Below are positions 10,051 through 18,451 of a stretch of 64,000 nt of DNA, one piece after another. The stretch is from Polyangiaceae bacterium (GTDB lineage: Bacteria > Myxococcota_A > Polyangia > Polyangiales > Polyangiaceae). Where the stretch lies: NCBI GenBank assembly GCA_025936115.1, contig JAICTZ010000013.1, positions 62,001 through 126,000 on the forward strand, read 5' to 3'. Position numbers and translations under genes: made by a program. The notes below the pieces were generated by a model. The model searched no databases, had not been told where the DNA came from, and saw only the letters and a program-made list of their open reading frames with translations. Every line of letters begins with the position of its first letter. The stretch's first letter is position 1.

Positions 10051-10638
10051 ATGAAACTGCCGAAGCTGCCCCTGATTCTTCTCGGCCAAGCTTTGACGAA
10101 CTCCGCCGGTGCCGCACCCGCGGCAGCTCGCCCGTGGACTTTCGAAGCCGGCGCCGAGCACCTCTGGCCAACGCACGCCGATCGGCGCATCGAGACCACC
10201 TCGCTGAACGTCGTCGGGGGCCGACAGATGTTCGACACGTGCTGCTTCGCGTGGCGAGCGGGGCTCACCGCGACGTCCGCGACCGGCTACATCGTCCAGC
10301 TCGATGACGGGCTGCACGACACGCGGCTCGAGAGCAACGCCGTCGGCATGGGCCCTACGGCGATCCTGCGGATTCAGACGCCGGAGCTGGCGCGCTGGGT
10401 CCTGAGTCTCGAGGGCAGCGGCGCCTTCATTCTGTACGGGAGTCGCTTTCCGGCCGGCGGCGACGTTTACAACTTCATGTGGCGCGCAGGTCCGTCCCTG
10501 AGCTACCGCTTCGCCGAGACGTGGTCGGCAGGCGCGGGCGCGCGCGTGATGCACGTGTCCAATGGACAAGGGCTGACCCCAAAAAACCCGTCTTACGCGG
10601 CTTTGGGATTCACCGTCTGGCTTGCCTGGCTACCCTGA
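10051..10638 (+). CDS. PagL-like lipid A deacylase / acyloxyacyl hydrolase family outer-membrane protein
   Basis: 195-aa protein with an N-terminal signal peptide (MKLPKLPLILLGQALTNSAG, cleavage probably near AAPAAA). The body is an alternating, aromatic-rich pattern typical of a small outer-membrane beta-barrel. Near the C-terminus the segment VMHVSNGQGLTPKNPSY matches the His-x-Ser-Asn catalytic region of PagL, which removes an acyl chain from lipid A. PagL's catalytic Glu is not seen at the expected place (PSY), as in many family members. The ATG start gives the signal peptide; an upstream TTG would add 12 non-signal residues. Enzyme activity is inferred from the motif. Confidence 0.7.
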   Translation: MKLPKLPLILLGQALTNSAGAAPAAARPWTFEAGAEHLWPTHADRRIETTSLNVVGGRQMFDTCCFAWRAGLTATSATGYIVQLDDGLHDTRLESNAVGMGPTAILRIQTPELARWVLSLEGSGAFILYGSRFPAGGDVYNFMWRAGPSLSYRFAETWSAGAGARVMHVSNGQGLTPKNPSYAALGFTVWLAWLP

Positions 10639-10698
10639 CGCCGTTTCCGTACTATCTCTTCGAGTCCAAGCAGCACAATCTGCAGCCTCTCATGCAGT

Positions 10699-11301
10699 GT
10701 GCCTCGCAACCCTCGAGAATTGCCGCCCACGACTGAACGTCCAGCGTCCAAACGGGTCCTGCCGGCACTCACTCGCCTTCTCGCACGACGCTCGGCGTCG
10801 TGGGCCGCGCAGGGCATCATTTTCCTCGCGCTCGTGTTCGCGCTCGGCGCGTATCAGACGCGAAGACACCTTCGGGCCCGCGTCGCGCCCGATTTCGTGC
10901 TGCCCGAACTGTCGGGGCAACGTATCTCGCTCGCTGACTATCGCGGGAAGAAGGTGCTGCTCCACTTCTTTGCGACCTGGTGCGGAGTCTGTCAGCTCGA
11001 GCTGCCTTCGCTCCGCGGCCTCGCTCGACGTCTCGGCCCGAACGAGGCGCTGATCGCCGTCGTGGAGGACTCGACCGACGCCGAGGCGGTGCGAGGCTTC
11101 GCTCGCGAACACGCGCTCAACTACCCGGTCCTCCTCGGCTCGCCCGAGGTCTTCCGCGCCTACCGCGTGAGCGCGTTTCCGACGAACTATTTCGTCAACG
11201 GCGACGGCACCATCGCCGGCTCGACCGTCGGGCTTTCCACGAGGCTCGGCATGGCTACGCACCTGTGGCTGACAGATGCGGGCGGCGCGCCGGGTCCGTA
11301 G
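10699..11301 (+). CDS. Membrane-anchored TlpA/ResA-like thioredoxin-fold protein
   Basis: 200 aa. After about 35 charged residues comes a single transmembrane anchor (AAQGIIFLALVFALGAY). The exported domain has an AhpC/TSA-Redoxin fold: APDFVLPELSGQRISLADYRGKKVLLHFFATWC. The active site is WCGVC and the cis-Pro is in SAFPTNYFV. Proteins of this type reduce or resolve disulfides in the periplasm, often for cytochrome c maturation. A ccmH gene lies far away in this window at 47.6 kb. GTG start. The signal anchor is not cleaved by any obvious site. The substrate is unknown. Confidence 0.85.
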   Translation: MPRNPRELPPTTERPASKRVLPALTRLLARRSASWAAQGIIFLALVFALGAYQTRRHLRARVAPDFVLPELSGQRISLADYRGKKVLLHFFATWCGVCQLELPSLRGLARRLGPNEALIAVVEDSTDAEAVRGFAREHALNYPVLLGSPEVFRAYRVSAFPTNYFVNGDGTIAGSTVGLSTRLGMATHLWLTDAGGAPGP

Positions 11302-11397
11302 GGAACGAGGCGCTCGCGTTCACGCGCTGCGCGTCGATGGCCGGCGCGGGGCCCTTGCGAGCGCCCGCGCCGAAAATCGACTCAGTCCCTTACCGGC

Positions 11398-12696
11398 TCA
11401 GCCCGCGCTCGCCGAGGCGCTCGCCGAAGCGCTCGCCTTCACCGAGACGTTGATCGAGACCGCCGCGTCCGCCTGGGCCTTGAGCGACCCCGCGAAGCAG
11501 GAGCCGACCTTGAGCGCCGCGTCGCCGCCGCTCTTGACCGCCGCCTCGGCGCCGTTGAGCGAGGCCTTCACGTCGTTCACGACACTTTCGAGCTGGCCCT
11601 TCATGCCCATCGACACCTTGAGGATCGCCGGCAGGTCCTTGGCGAGCACCGCCTTGAGCTTCAGCGCTGCCTGAGCGTCCGCCGCGCCGTCGATCTTCGC
11701 GAACACGCTCGCCGGCTTGCACTCCATCTTGGCGTGCACCTGGGCGTTGCAGTGCGCCTTGCACTCGGCGCTCATCTGCGGCGGCTTCACTTCGCCGCTG
11801 CACTTCGGCTCCTTCATCTCGACGTCGCACTTGCCGGAGCACTCGCCCTTGCACTCGCCCTTGGCCTGCATCGAGCAGGTCGCGCTGCAGCTGCCCTTGC
11901 AGGTGCCGCTGCAATTCGCGTGCGCCGTACCCTTGCACTTGCCGTCGCATTGACCCGCGCACTTGCCGTGCAAGTCCTTGCCGTCGCACTTGCCGTCGCA
12001 GGTGCCGTCGCACTTGCCGGAGATGTCGGCGCTGCACTCGCCGGTGCACTCGCCGCTGCAAGTGCCTTCGCACTTCGCGCCGGCTTGCACGTCGCACTCG
12101 CCGTCGCACTTGCCCGAGCACTGGCCGCTGATCTTGCCGCCCTCGCACTCGACCTTGGCGGAGCCGGGCTTGACGGTGGCGTCGCACTTGGCGGCGCAGT
12201 CGGTCACGGCGTCCATCGAGGCGGAACAGCGCGGCGGCTTCACCTCGACTTTGAGATTGCCCTTGGCCTTGGCCTTGAAGTCGTTCACGAACTTCACGGC
12301 CGCCTGACACGCTGCGTCGGCCTTCTTGCCGGGCCCGTCTTCCTTCGGCTTCAGATCCGCCTCGGTCGCGCCCAGATCCTTGGCGAGGTTGCCGCACGCC
12401 GTCGTCACCTCTGCCTCGACCTCGCCGGCGATCTTCTGCAGGTCGGCGCCGGCTGCGAGCGAGGCCTTCACCTTGTTCTCGAGCTCGCCTTGCAAGCCGA
12501 AGTTGGCAGCCATCAGCGCATCGGCGTCCGCGATGTTGGCGGGGCAAGTGCCGGGCACTCCGGGCATGCCCTTGCCTTCGGGCATGGCGGGCATGCCGCC
12601 CATTCCCTTTTTCCCGCAGTCCATCAGCAAAGGTGAAGCGAGGAGAGCCGCAACAACGAGGGCTCCGCCAACTCTATGACCACGATTCGGACGCAT
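11398..12696 (-). CDS. Cysteine-rich repeat lipoprotein, function unknown
   Basis: 432 aa. It has a signal peptide ending in lipobox LLMDC, then a Gly/Met/Pro-rich linker, a helical region with a few Cys, and a central block of about 170 residues with about 28 Cys spaced mostly three residues apart (C-x-G-x-C-x-G pattern, for example CDGTCDGKCDGKDLHGKC). A helical tail ends in (SA)n. The regular Cys-Gly spacing suggests a disulfide ladder or metal-binding repeat; neither is shown. The ATG start is fixed by a GAGGAGG ribosome site 7 bases upstream. It is convergent with the thioredoxin-like gene at 10.7-11.3 kb, which could act on its disulfides (inference). Confidence 0.8.
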   Translation of the reverse strand: MRPNRGHRVGGALVVAALLASPLLMDCGKKGMGGMPAMPEGKGMPGVPGTCPANIADADALMAANFGLQGELENKVKASLAAGADLQKIAGEVEAEVTTACGNLAKDLGATEADLKPKEDGPGKKADAACQAAVKFVNDFKAKAKGNLKVEVKPPRCSASMDAVTDCAAKCDATVKPGSAKVECEGGKISGQCSGKCDGECDVQAGAKCEGTCSGECTGECSADISGKCDGTCDGKCDGKDLHGKCAGQCDGKCKGTAHANCSGTCKGSCSATCSMQAKGECKGECSGKCDVEMKEPKCSGEVKPPQMSAECKAHCNAQVHAKMECKPASVFAKIDGAADAQAALKLKAVLAKDLPAILKVSMGMKGQLESVVNDVKASLNGAEAAVKSGGDAALKVGSCFAGSLKAQADAAVSINVSVKASASASASASAG

Positions 12697-12703
12697 GATG
12701 AAT

Positions 12704-12710
12704 CCTCCTC
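12704..12710 (-). promoter_or_regulatory. Strong ribosome binding site deciding the start of the Cys-rich lipoprotein
   Basis: GAGGAGG on the minus strand, 7 bases from the ATG at 12696. It rules out the longer frame starting at 12717. The rest of the gap up to 12912 is comparatively A/T-rich around 12808-12835 and may hold the promoter, but I cannot fit a convincing -35/-10. Confidence 0.75.
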
Positions 12711-12912
12711 CGAGCACCCGAGACGGGCGTGGCGCCGAAAAGCTCCACGTTTACCGGTTCCTGGGCTCGGTCGCGCCGAAGCTACTCCCACCGCCGTGCC
12801 ATTGGGAATTCAAAGATAAAACCCGATTAGAATCGCCTACTTGGACCACGCACCCCGCCGTTCTGAGCCACGAGCCCGTTCCGGACGTGGCGTCGAGGGA
12901 CAGCGCGCTGCG

Positions 12913-13263
12913 TCAGCGGCTCGGTGGCATTTTGGTGCCGGTGAACGGCAACTCGATCTGAGCGGAGGCGCCGGCGCGACGGCGCTCGCGGTGTCCGGCG
13001 CGCGCGAGGATTTCCTGCTCCCGCGCGATGTCCGATTCCATCACTTCGGGATTGTCGAGCGCGAAGGCGAGCGCGTCGAGCACCTTGGCGGGACCGAGCT
13101 GCGGGTAACGCTTGAAGATGCGCTCGACGCTCGCGCCGTCGCGAAAGAACGTGAAGAGCCGCCTCACCGGCACGCGTGAGCCTGCGACGTACGGGCTCCC
13201 GCCGAGCACGTTCTGATCGACGCGCACGTGCGGGTGCGGGATGAGGACGACCGGCAGCGTCAT
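12913..13263 (-). CDS. DUF433 family protein
   Basis: 116 aa. The core (HPHVRVDQNVLGGSPYVAG, then SRVPVRRLF, GASVERIFKRYPQLGPAKVLDALAFALDNPEV) matches DUF433, a small winged-helix-like family often found as a VapB-like partner or as an orphan. No PIN-type toxin gene is next to it. The ATG overlaps the TGA of tkt (ATGA), so it is translated with transketolase, an unusual neighbour for this family. The C-terminal 25 residues are Arg/Ala-rich and not conserved in the family. The role is unknown. Confidence 0.8.
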   Translation of the reverse strand: MTLPVVLIPHPHVRVDQNVLGGSPYVAGSRVPVRRLFTFFRDGASVERIFKRYPQLGPAKVLDALAFALDNPEVMESDIAREQEILARAGHRERRRAGASAQIELPFTGTKMPPSR

Positions 13264-15233
13264 CCGAGCCGCTCGAGTACCTTGGCCGCGACTGCCTCAC
13301 CCGTGAAGCCGAACTCGGTGGCGAGTCGCTCGGCGGGCGCTGACGCCCCGAAGCGATCGATGCCGATGTTGAGCCCAGCGGGCCCGGTCACGGCGGCCCA
13401 GCCGTGCGTCGCCCCGGCCTCGACGGTCACGAGCAGGCCCGTCTTCGGTACGACCTTGGCGCGCGCTTCGGGCGCGAGCCGCTCGAAAGCGTCCCAGCAC
13501 GGCGCGCTCACGACGCGCACGCGCTTGCCCTTCGCCGTGAGAAGCTTCTTCGCTTCCACGGCGACGCCGACCTCGCTTCCCGTGGCGATGATGGTCACTT
13601 CCGGGTTCTCGGCGTCGGAGAGCACGTAGGCGCCGTCGAGGATGCGGCGCGGCTCGAAGCCCGCCGGTCGCTCGAGGACCGCCGTCTTCTGGCGCGAGAG
13701 CACGAGCAGGGACGGACCGTGACGGCGTTCGAGCGCGTGCGCCCAGGCCGCCGCGCATTCGAGCGGATCGGCGGGGCGAACGACGTCGAGGTGCGGGATC
13801 ATCCGCAGCGCCCACAGGTGTTCGATCGGCTGGTGCGTCGGGCCGTCTTCACCGAGGAAGATCGAGTCGTGGGTGAAGACGTAGACGACCTGCTGTTCCA
13901 TCAACGCGGCGAGCCGGATCGCCGGGCGACAGTAATCCGTGAACTGGAGGAAGCTCGAGCCGAACGGGATGAACAGGCCGGAGACGGCAAGTCCGTTCAT
14001 GACGGAGGCCATGCCGTGCTCACGGATGCCGAAGTTGAAGTTACGCCCGCCGAACTCGCCGTGCTTGATGTCGGACGAGCCCTTGATCGTCGTCTTGGTG
14101 GACTCGGCGAGATCGGCCGCGCCGCCCACGAGGCAGGGCACGAGTGCCGCCGCTTTCTGCTCGATCGCGGCGCCCGTGCCGCGTGTCGCGTCGGGCTTGA
14201 GCGTGCCGGCGACGGCGACGAGCTGCTCGAGCAGATCGCTCGGCACCGCACGCGTCGTGAGGCTCTTGTACATCGCAGCCCGTTCGCCCGTGAGGCCCGC
14301 GACGCTGCGCTCCCACGTCTCCCTGACGCCGTGGTTCTCTTCGGCGCGGCGCGCGAAGAGCGCCTTTGCCTCGGGGGCGACGTAAAAGCGGTCGAGCGGC
14401 CAGCCCGCGGCTTTTTTCGCGGCGTCGATCTCGGCTTGGCCGAGTGGCGCGCCGTGCGCCTTCGAGGTGCCGGCCTTGTTGGGCGCGCCGATGCCGATGA
14501 TCGTGTGCGCCACGATGAGCGACGGCTGCCCCTGGTGGGCGACCGCGGCGTCGAGCGCGCGCCGAACTTCTTCGGGGTCGTGCCCGTTCACGCGCTGCAC
14601 GAACCAGCCGTACCCCTCGTAGCGCTTCCCCACGTCCTCACTGAATGAGAGCTCGGTCTTGCCGTCGATCGTGATCTTGTTGTCGTCGTAGATGAGGACG
14701 AGGTTGTCGAGCTGGAGGTGCCCCGCGATGCTCGAGGCTTCCCCCGACACGCCTTCCATCATGTCGCCGTCGGAGGCGAGACAGAAGACACGGTAATTGA
14801 AGATCTCGGAGCCCGGCTGATTGAGGCGCGCCGCAGCGAGCTTCGCTGCTACGGCCATGCCGACTGCGTTGCCGACACCTTGGCCGAGCGGGCCCGTCGT
14901 GGTTTCGACCCCTGGCGTGAGGCCGTGCTCGGGGTGCCCCGGCGTCTTCGAGCCCCATTGACGGAACGCTTCGAGCTCGGAAAGCGGCAGATCGTAACCT
15001 GCCAGGTGCAGCACCGAGTAGAGCAGCATCGAGGCATGGCCGCACGAGAGCACGAAGCGATCACGGTTCGGCCACTCGGGCGCGCGGGGGTCGTAGCGCA
15101 GGTAGCGCGTGTAGATATCGACCGTGATCCCGGCGAGCGCCATGGGCGTCCCCGGGTGACCCGAGTTGGCCTTCTCGACGGCGTCCGCCGATAAAAACTG
15201 GATGGTGTGGACCGCTTTCTCGAACTCGTTCAT
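13260..15233 (-). CDS. tkt: Transketolase
   Basis: Thiamine-diphosphate enzyme of the pentose phosphate pathway that moves two-carbon ketol units between sugar phosphates. 657 aa, full length. Visible motifs: substrate His region KANSGHPGTPM, SCGHASMLLYS, TGPLGQGVGNAVG, and the ThDP/Mg motif beginning GDGDMMEGVSGE-like (SDGDMMEGVSGEASS) and ending in DDNKITIDG. The pyrimidine-domain segments NFGIREHGM and HDSIFLGEDGPTHQPIEH follow. The ATG start has GGAG upstream. A 296-base leader with three hairpins separates it from mltG, which is read in the same direction. DUF433 is coupled downstream. Confidence 0.97.
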   Translation of the reverse strand: MNEFEKAVHTIQFLSADAVEKANSGHPGTPMALAGITVDIYTRYLRYDPRAPEWPNRDRFVLSCGHASMLLYSVLHLAGYDLPLSELEAFRQWGSKTPGHPEHGLTPGVETTTGPLGQGVGNAVGMAVAAKLAAARLNQPGSEIFNYRVFCLASDGDMMEGVSGEASSIAGHLQLDNLVLIYDDNKITIDGKTELSFSEDVGKRYEGYGWFVQRVNGHDPEEVRRALDAAVAHQGQPSLIVAHTIIGIGAPNKAGTSKAHGAPLGQAEIDAAKKAAGWPLDRFYVAPEAKALFARRAEENHGVRETWERSVAGLTGERAAMYKSLTTRAVPSDLLEQLVAVAGTLKPDATRGTGAAIEQKAAALVPCLVGGAADLAESTKTTIKGSSDIKHGEFGGRNFNFGIREHGMASVMNGLAVSGLFIPFGSSFLQFTDYCRPAIRLAALMEQQVVYVFTHDSIFLGEDGPTHQPIEHLWALRMIPHLDVVRPADPLECAAAWAHALERRHGPSLLVLSRQKTAVLERPAGFEPRRILDGAYVLSDAENPEVTIIATGSEVGVAVEAKKLLTAKGKRVRVVSAPCWDAFERLAPEARAKVVPKTGLLVTVEAGATHGWAAVTGPAGLNIGIDRFGASAPAERLATEFGFTGEAVAAKVLERLG

Positions 15234-15529
15234 GCCCGTCTCCGACTTCTTGGGCGCGAACCTACTCGCGAGCGAGCGTGGACGCTAGGGCGAGCGGCGG
15301 AGCTCGAGGAACGTTCCGTTTTTTGCGGCGGTGCACGGCCGGTAACGAGAGCTCGGTCTGGCGCAGGGCGACAAACGGTTTCGGCCTACGTGAATCTTTG
15401 AGAGAGTTCGATGGCCGGTGAGCTCCGCGTGGGGGAAGGCTCCGCCGAACTTGCTTCGGCGGAGGGGGGCGGCGCGTGCCGCCCCCACGAACAAGGCTAG
15501 AACGCCGAGCAGTCAAACTGATCGGCGTT
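15234..15529. other. Intergenic leader between mltG and tkt
   Basis: The longest non-coding stretch in the first half of the window. Its upper part holds the three-hairpin cluster listed separately. The lower part (15234-15430) is unstructured to my eye and presumably carries the tkt promoter. No RNA gene or riboswitch core was recognised. Confidence 0.6.
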
Positions 15530-15532
15530 CTA
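15440..15532. repeat. Cluster of three perfect inverted repeats after mltG
   Basis: Hairpin 1: 15440-15449 with 15455-15464 (arm CTCCGCCGAA, 5-base loop). Hairpin 2: 15465-15473 with 15478-15486 (arm GGGGGCGGC, loop GCGT). Hairpin 3: 15498-15508 with 15522-15532 (arm TAGAACGCCGA, 13-base loop), whose outer arm contains the mltG stop codon. There is no T-run on the minus strand next to any of them, so they are not textbook terminators. They may stop or protect the mltG transcript end. Confidence 0.75.
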
Positions 15533-16684
15533 GTGCCCCATCAGGCGCTTGTGCTCCTCGAACGTCTTGCTGAACGTGTGATGACCATGGCCGCTCGCGA
15601 CGAAGTAGAGGTAGTCGCTCGCGGCGGGTCTCAGCACGGCGCCGAGCGCGCTTTCACCGGGGTTCGAGATGGGACCCGGCGGCAGCGCGGGATGACGGTA
15701 GGTGTTGTAGCGATTCTTCGCGTCGCGCAGGAGCGCCGGAGTCACCTGCCCCGTGAAACCGGCGCAGCTCGACGCGAGCGCCGGCTCGACGAGGCATCCG
15801 TACGCGGCGGTTGGATCGGATTCGAGGCTACGCAGCGGCCGAAAGCTCGGGTCGTGCAGGCGGTTATAAAAGACGCTCGCGATGAGCGGGTGTTCGGCGG
15901 GGTCGGCGGCTTCGCGCTCGACGATGGATGCGAGCGTGACCACGTCCTGCTCGTCGAAGCCGTCGCTCTTCGCGAGGGCGTCCAAGGCGCCGGGAAGCCG
16001 CGCTTCGAGCCGCGCGAGGCGCTTTCGCGTTTCCGCCACCAGCGTACGCACGACGACCGCCGGATCGCTGTCCACGGCAAGCTCGTACGTCGCGGGAAAC
16101 AGAAAGCCCTCGCTGCTCGGCCCGCGCAGGCGCAGCTCGCGGAGCAGCTCGGGATTGAAGACCGCCGCGACGAAGTCAGCCGCCGGGCAGATCTCGAGCT
16201 CGGCGAGGCGCGCGGCAATTTGTTGGTGGTTGTAACCCTCGGGGATCGTGACGCGCGCGTGCGGGCGAGCCGCTGAGCGCGTCAGGCGTTGGGTGAGCTC
16301 GCGCGGGCTCAAATCGTCGCGCAAGAGGTGCCGCCCGGGGACGACCTTCGCGCCCGTGAGGCGCAGGTACCAGGCGACGGCCGTCGCGCTGCGGACGAGA
16401 CCAGCGTCGCGCAGCCGCTCGGCGAGGTCGCCCGCCGCGATTCCGGGTGCGAGCTCGAAAAGGCTCTGCGCACCGCGTCCGGGGCCGACACCGCGAGCCC
16501 AACTGACGAACACTCCGATGAGCCCGAGCACGCTGAACGTGCCGGCGACGGCGAGCCACAGCCCGCGACGCTTCGGCACTGGGCGCGCGGTCGAGCCTTG
16601 CGGCTCGCTCGCCCGCGCGCGCCGAGAGCTCTTGGGCGCGCCGCTGCGGCGGGTTCTTCGCCTGCGCGGACGAGCGTGATTCAC
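15530..16684 (-). CDS. mltG: Endolytic murein transglycosylase MltG
   Basis: Cleaves nascent glycan strands at the membrane and sets peptidoglycan chain length. 384 aa: an Arg-rich cytoplasmic tail, one transmembrane segment (residues about 41-62), a LysM-like subdomain, then the YceG catalytic domain with VTIPEGYNHQQIA, LASIVEREAADPAEHPLIA (catalytic Glu in IVERE), VFYNRL and the terminal YRHPALPPGPISNPG and HTFSKTFEEH. The GTG start overlaps the ruvX TGA (GTGA). The frame runs further upstream inside ruvX without family sequence. The mltG-ruvX pairing is common. Confidence 0.95.
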   Translation of the reverse strand: MNHARPRRRRTRRSGAPKSSRRARASEPQGSTARPVPKRRGLWLAVAGTFSVLGLIGVFVSWARGVGPGRGAQSLFELAPGIAAGDLAERLRDAGLVRSATAVAWYLRLTGAKVVPGRHLLRDDLSPRELTQRLTRSAARPHARVTIPEGYNHQQIAARLAELEICPAADFVAAVFNPELLRELRLRGPSSEGFLFPATYELAVDSDPAVVVRTLVAETRKRLARLEARLPGALDALAKSDGFDEQDVVTLASIVEREAADPAEHPLIASVFYNRLHDPSFRPLRSLESDPTAAYGCLVEPALASSCAGFTGQVTPALLRDAKNRYNTYRHPALPPGPISNPGESALGAVLRPAASDYLYFVASGHGHHTFSKTFEEHKRLMGH

Positions 16685-17118
16685 GTCGACACACGCCGCC
16701 CGTCGAGCCACGACTGGAGGACGACCGCTGCCGCCGCGCTGTCGATGCGCTCGCGCGCGGCGCGATCATCCACCCCCTGTTCGCGCAAGCGGCCGCGCGC
16801 CTCGCGCGTCGAGAGCCACTCGTCGTAAAACTCGATCGGTACGCCCGTCCGCGCGCCGAGCGCTCGGCCGAAACGCCGGGCGCGCCGGGCCGCAGGTCCC
16901 TCCTGCCCGTCGAGGGAGCGGGGCAATCCGACCACGAAGAGCTCGATTTTTTCGGCCGCGGCGAGCGCGGCGAGCGCCTCGACCGCCCGACGGGGATCCC
17001 GGCCGTCGAGATGGTCACGCGGGTGAGCCATCAGCCCGAGCTCGTCCGCCACCGCCACGCCGACGCGTACCTTGCCGACATCGACGCCCAACGCTCGCAC
17101 GCCGGATGTGGATAGCAC
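16681..17118 (-). CDS. ruvX: RuvX/YqgF, putative Holliday-junction resolvase / pre-16S rRNA nuclease
   Basis: 145-aa RNase H-fold nuclease (Pfam RuvX/YqgF), implicated in maturing 16S rRNA ends. Motifs: GVDVGKVRVGVAVAD, FVVGLPRSLDGQEG, YDEWLSTREA (the usual Arg of DER is Trp here) and IDSAAAAVVLQSWLD. The GTG at 17118 is preferred because GGAGA lies just upstream and the length is then typical; a GTG at 17100 is also possible. It is divergent from hisS with a 49-base shared leader and coupled to mltG downstream. Confidence 0.92.
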   Translation of the reverse strand: MLSTSGVRALGVDVGKVRVGVAVADELGLMAHPRDHLDGRDPRRAVEALAALAAAEKIELFVVGLPRSLDGQEGPAARRARRFGRALGARTGVPIEFYDEWLSTREARGRLREQGVDDRAARERIDSAAAAVVLQSWLDGRRVST

Positions 17119-17167
17119 CTTCTCTCCGGAGCTGCTAACGAGCGGCCTCGATCTTTTCCCCACGCCC

Positions 17168-18451
17168 ATGACCCTCCGCGCCGTCAAAGGCATGAACGAC
17201 ATCCTCCCGGACGAGATCGGGCGTTGGCAAGCGCTCGAGGCGGTGCTCCGGCGTACGTTCGAGCTCGCCGGCTATCGGGAAATCCGCACGCCCGTGGTCG
17301 AGCCCATCGAGCTCTTCGTGCGCTCGATCGGGGAAGCGACCGAGATCGTCGAAAAGCAGATGTTCGTCCTGAAGCGCGAGGACGAGTCGCTCGCGCTGCG
17401 GCCCGAAGGCACCGCGGGCGTGGCGCGGGCTTACGTGGCGAGCACGCTCTACGCGCGCGAGCCGGTGAGCCGCCTTTACTACCTCGGGCCCATGTTTCGA
17501 GCCGAGCGCCCGCAACGCGGTCGCTACCGCCAGTTCTGGCAGGCCGGCGTCGAAATTTACGGTGACCCGGGCCCCGGTTGCGACGCGGAGCTCATCGATC
17601 TGCTCGTGCGCATGCTCTCGGAGCTCGGGGTCCAAAACCTGCGCGTGCTCGTCAACTCGCTCGGCGGGGCCGAGACGCGTGCCCGCTATCGCGATGCGCT
17701 CGGTGCGTTTCTACGCCCCAAGGCCGCCGAGCTGAGCGAGCATGCGCGCCGCCGCCTCGACGACAACCCCCTGCGCATTTTGGACTCCAAGAACCCCCAG
17801 GACCAAGCCGCCGTTGCCGGAGCGCCATCGATCCTCGAGCTTCTCACGCCCGAAGACCGCGCGCATTTCGAAGGCGTGACGCAAGCGCTCACGGCGCTCG
17901 GCACGCCCTTCGAGGTGAGCCCCGGCCTCGTGCGCGGGCTCGACTACTACACGCGCACGCTCTTCGAGATCCAGACGAGCGGCGCCGAGATCGGCTCGCA
18001 GAACGCGCTGCTCGGGGGCGGTCGCTACGACGCGATGGTGAAAGAGCTCGGCGGGCCCGACGTGCCGGCCATCGGTTTCGCGCTCGGGCTCGAGCGCGTG
18101 CTGCTCGCGCTGCCGCAAACGGAGCCTGCCGCGAACGCGCGCTGTTTCGTCGCCCCGCTCGGCGAGCGTGCCCGCGTCGAAGCGCTCGTCATTGCGCGTG
18201 AGCTCCGCGGCGCCGGCATCCCGGCCGAAGCCGATACGCGCGGCGGCTCGCTCAAGAGCCTCTTGCGTCGAGCGGACGGGCTCGGCGCGCGCCTCTGCCT
18301 CGTGCTCGGCGACGATGAAATCGGCCGCGGCATCGTGATGCTGAAGGATCTCGCCGCCCGTGCGCAGATCGAAGTGCCTCGCGCCGAGCTCGTCGCGCGC
18401 GCCCGTGAGCTGCTCGCGAGCGCTCCGCCGGCCGGGGGTCCTGCCGCGTGA
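17168..18451 (+). CDS. hisS: Histidyl-tRNA synthetase
   Basis: Class II aminoacyl-tRNA synthetase that charges tRNA-His. 427 aa. It begins with the typical VKGMNDILPDE. Motif 2 is in YLGPMFRAERPQRGRYRQFWQ. His-specific signatures are LRPEGTAGVARAYV and LVRGLDYYTRTLFEI. The C-terminal anticodon-binding domain ends in LCLVLGDDEIGRGIVMLKDL. The ATG at 17168 fits the family; a longer frame from 17072 would run into the ruvX start. The stop overlaps the next gene's GTG. Confidence 0.97.
   Translation: MTLRAVKGMNDILPDEIGRWQALEAVLRRTFELAGYREIRTPVVEPIELFVRSIGEATEIVEKQMFVLKREDESLALRPEGTAGVARAYVASTLYAREPVSRLYYLGPMFRAERPQRGRYRQFWQAGVEIYGDPGPGCDAELIDLLVRMLSELGVQNLRVLVNSLGGAETRARYRDALGAFLRPKAAELSEHARRRLDDNPLRILDSKNPQDQAAVAGAPSILELLTPEDRAHFEGVTQALTALGTPFEVSPGLVRGLDYYTRTLFEIQTSGAEIGSQNALLGGGRYDAMVKELGGPDVPAIGFALGLERVLLALPQTEPAANARCFVAPLGERARVEALVIARELRGAGIPAEADTRGGSLKSLLRRADGLGARLCLVLGDDEIGRGIVMLKDLAARAQIEVPRAELVARARELLASAPPAGGPAA

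Noticed and set aside
11800..12140. Short repeated DNA units that might be taken for a CRISPR array or minisatellite
   Set aside because: The units encode the in-frame C-x-G-x-C repeats of the Cys-rich lipoprotein, vary in length and have no spacer-repeat alternation.
12697..12717. Upstream start adding seven residues to the Cys-rich lipoprotein
   Set aside because: The GAGGAGG site is correctly spaced for the ATG at 12696 and would lie inside the longer frame.
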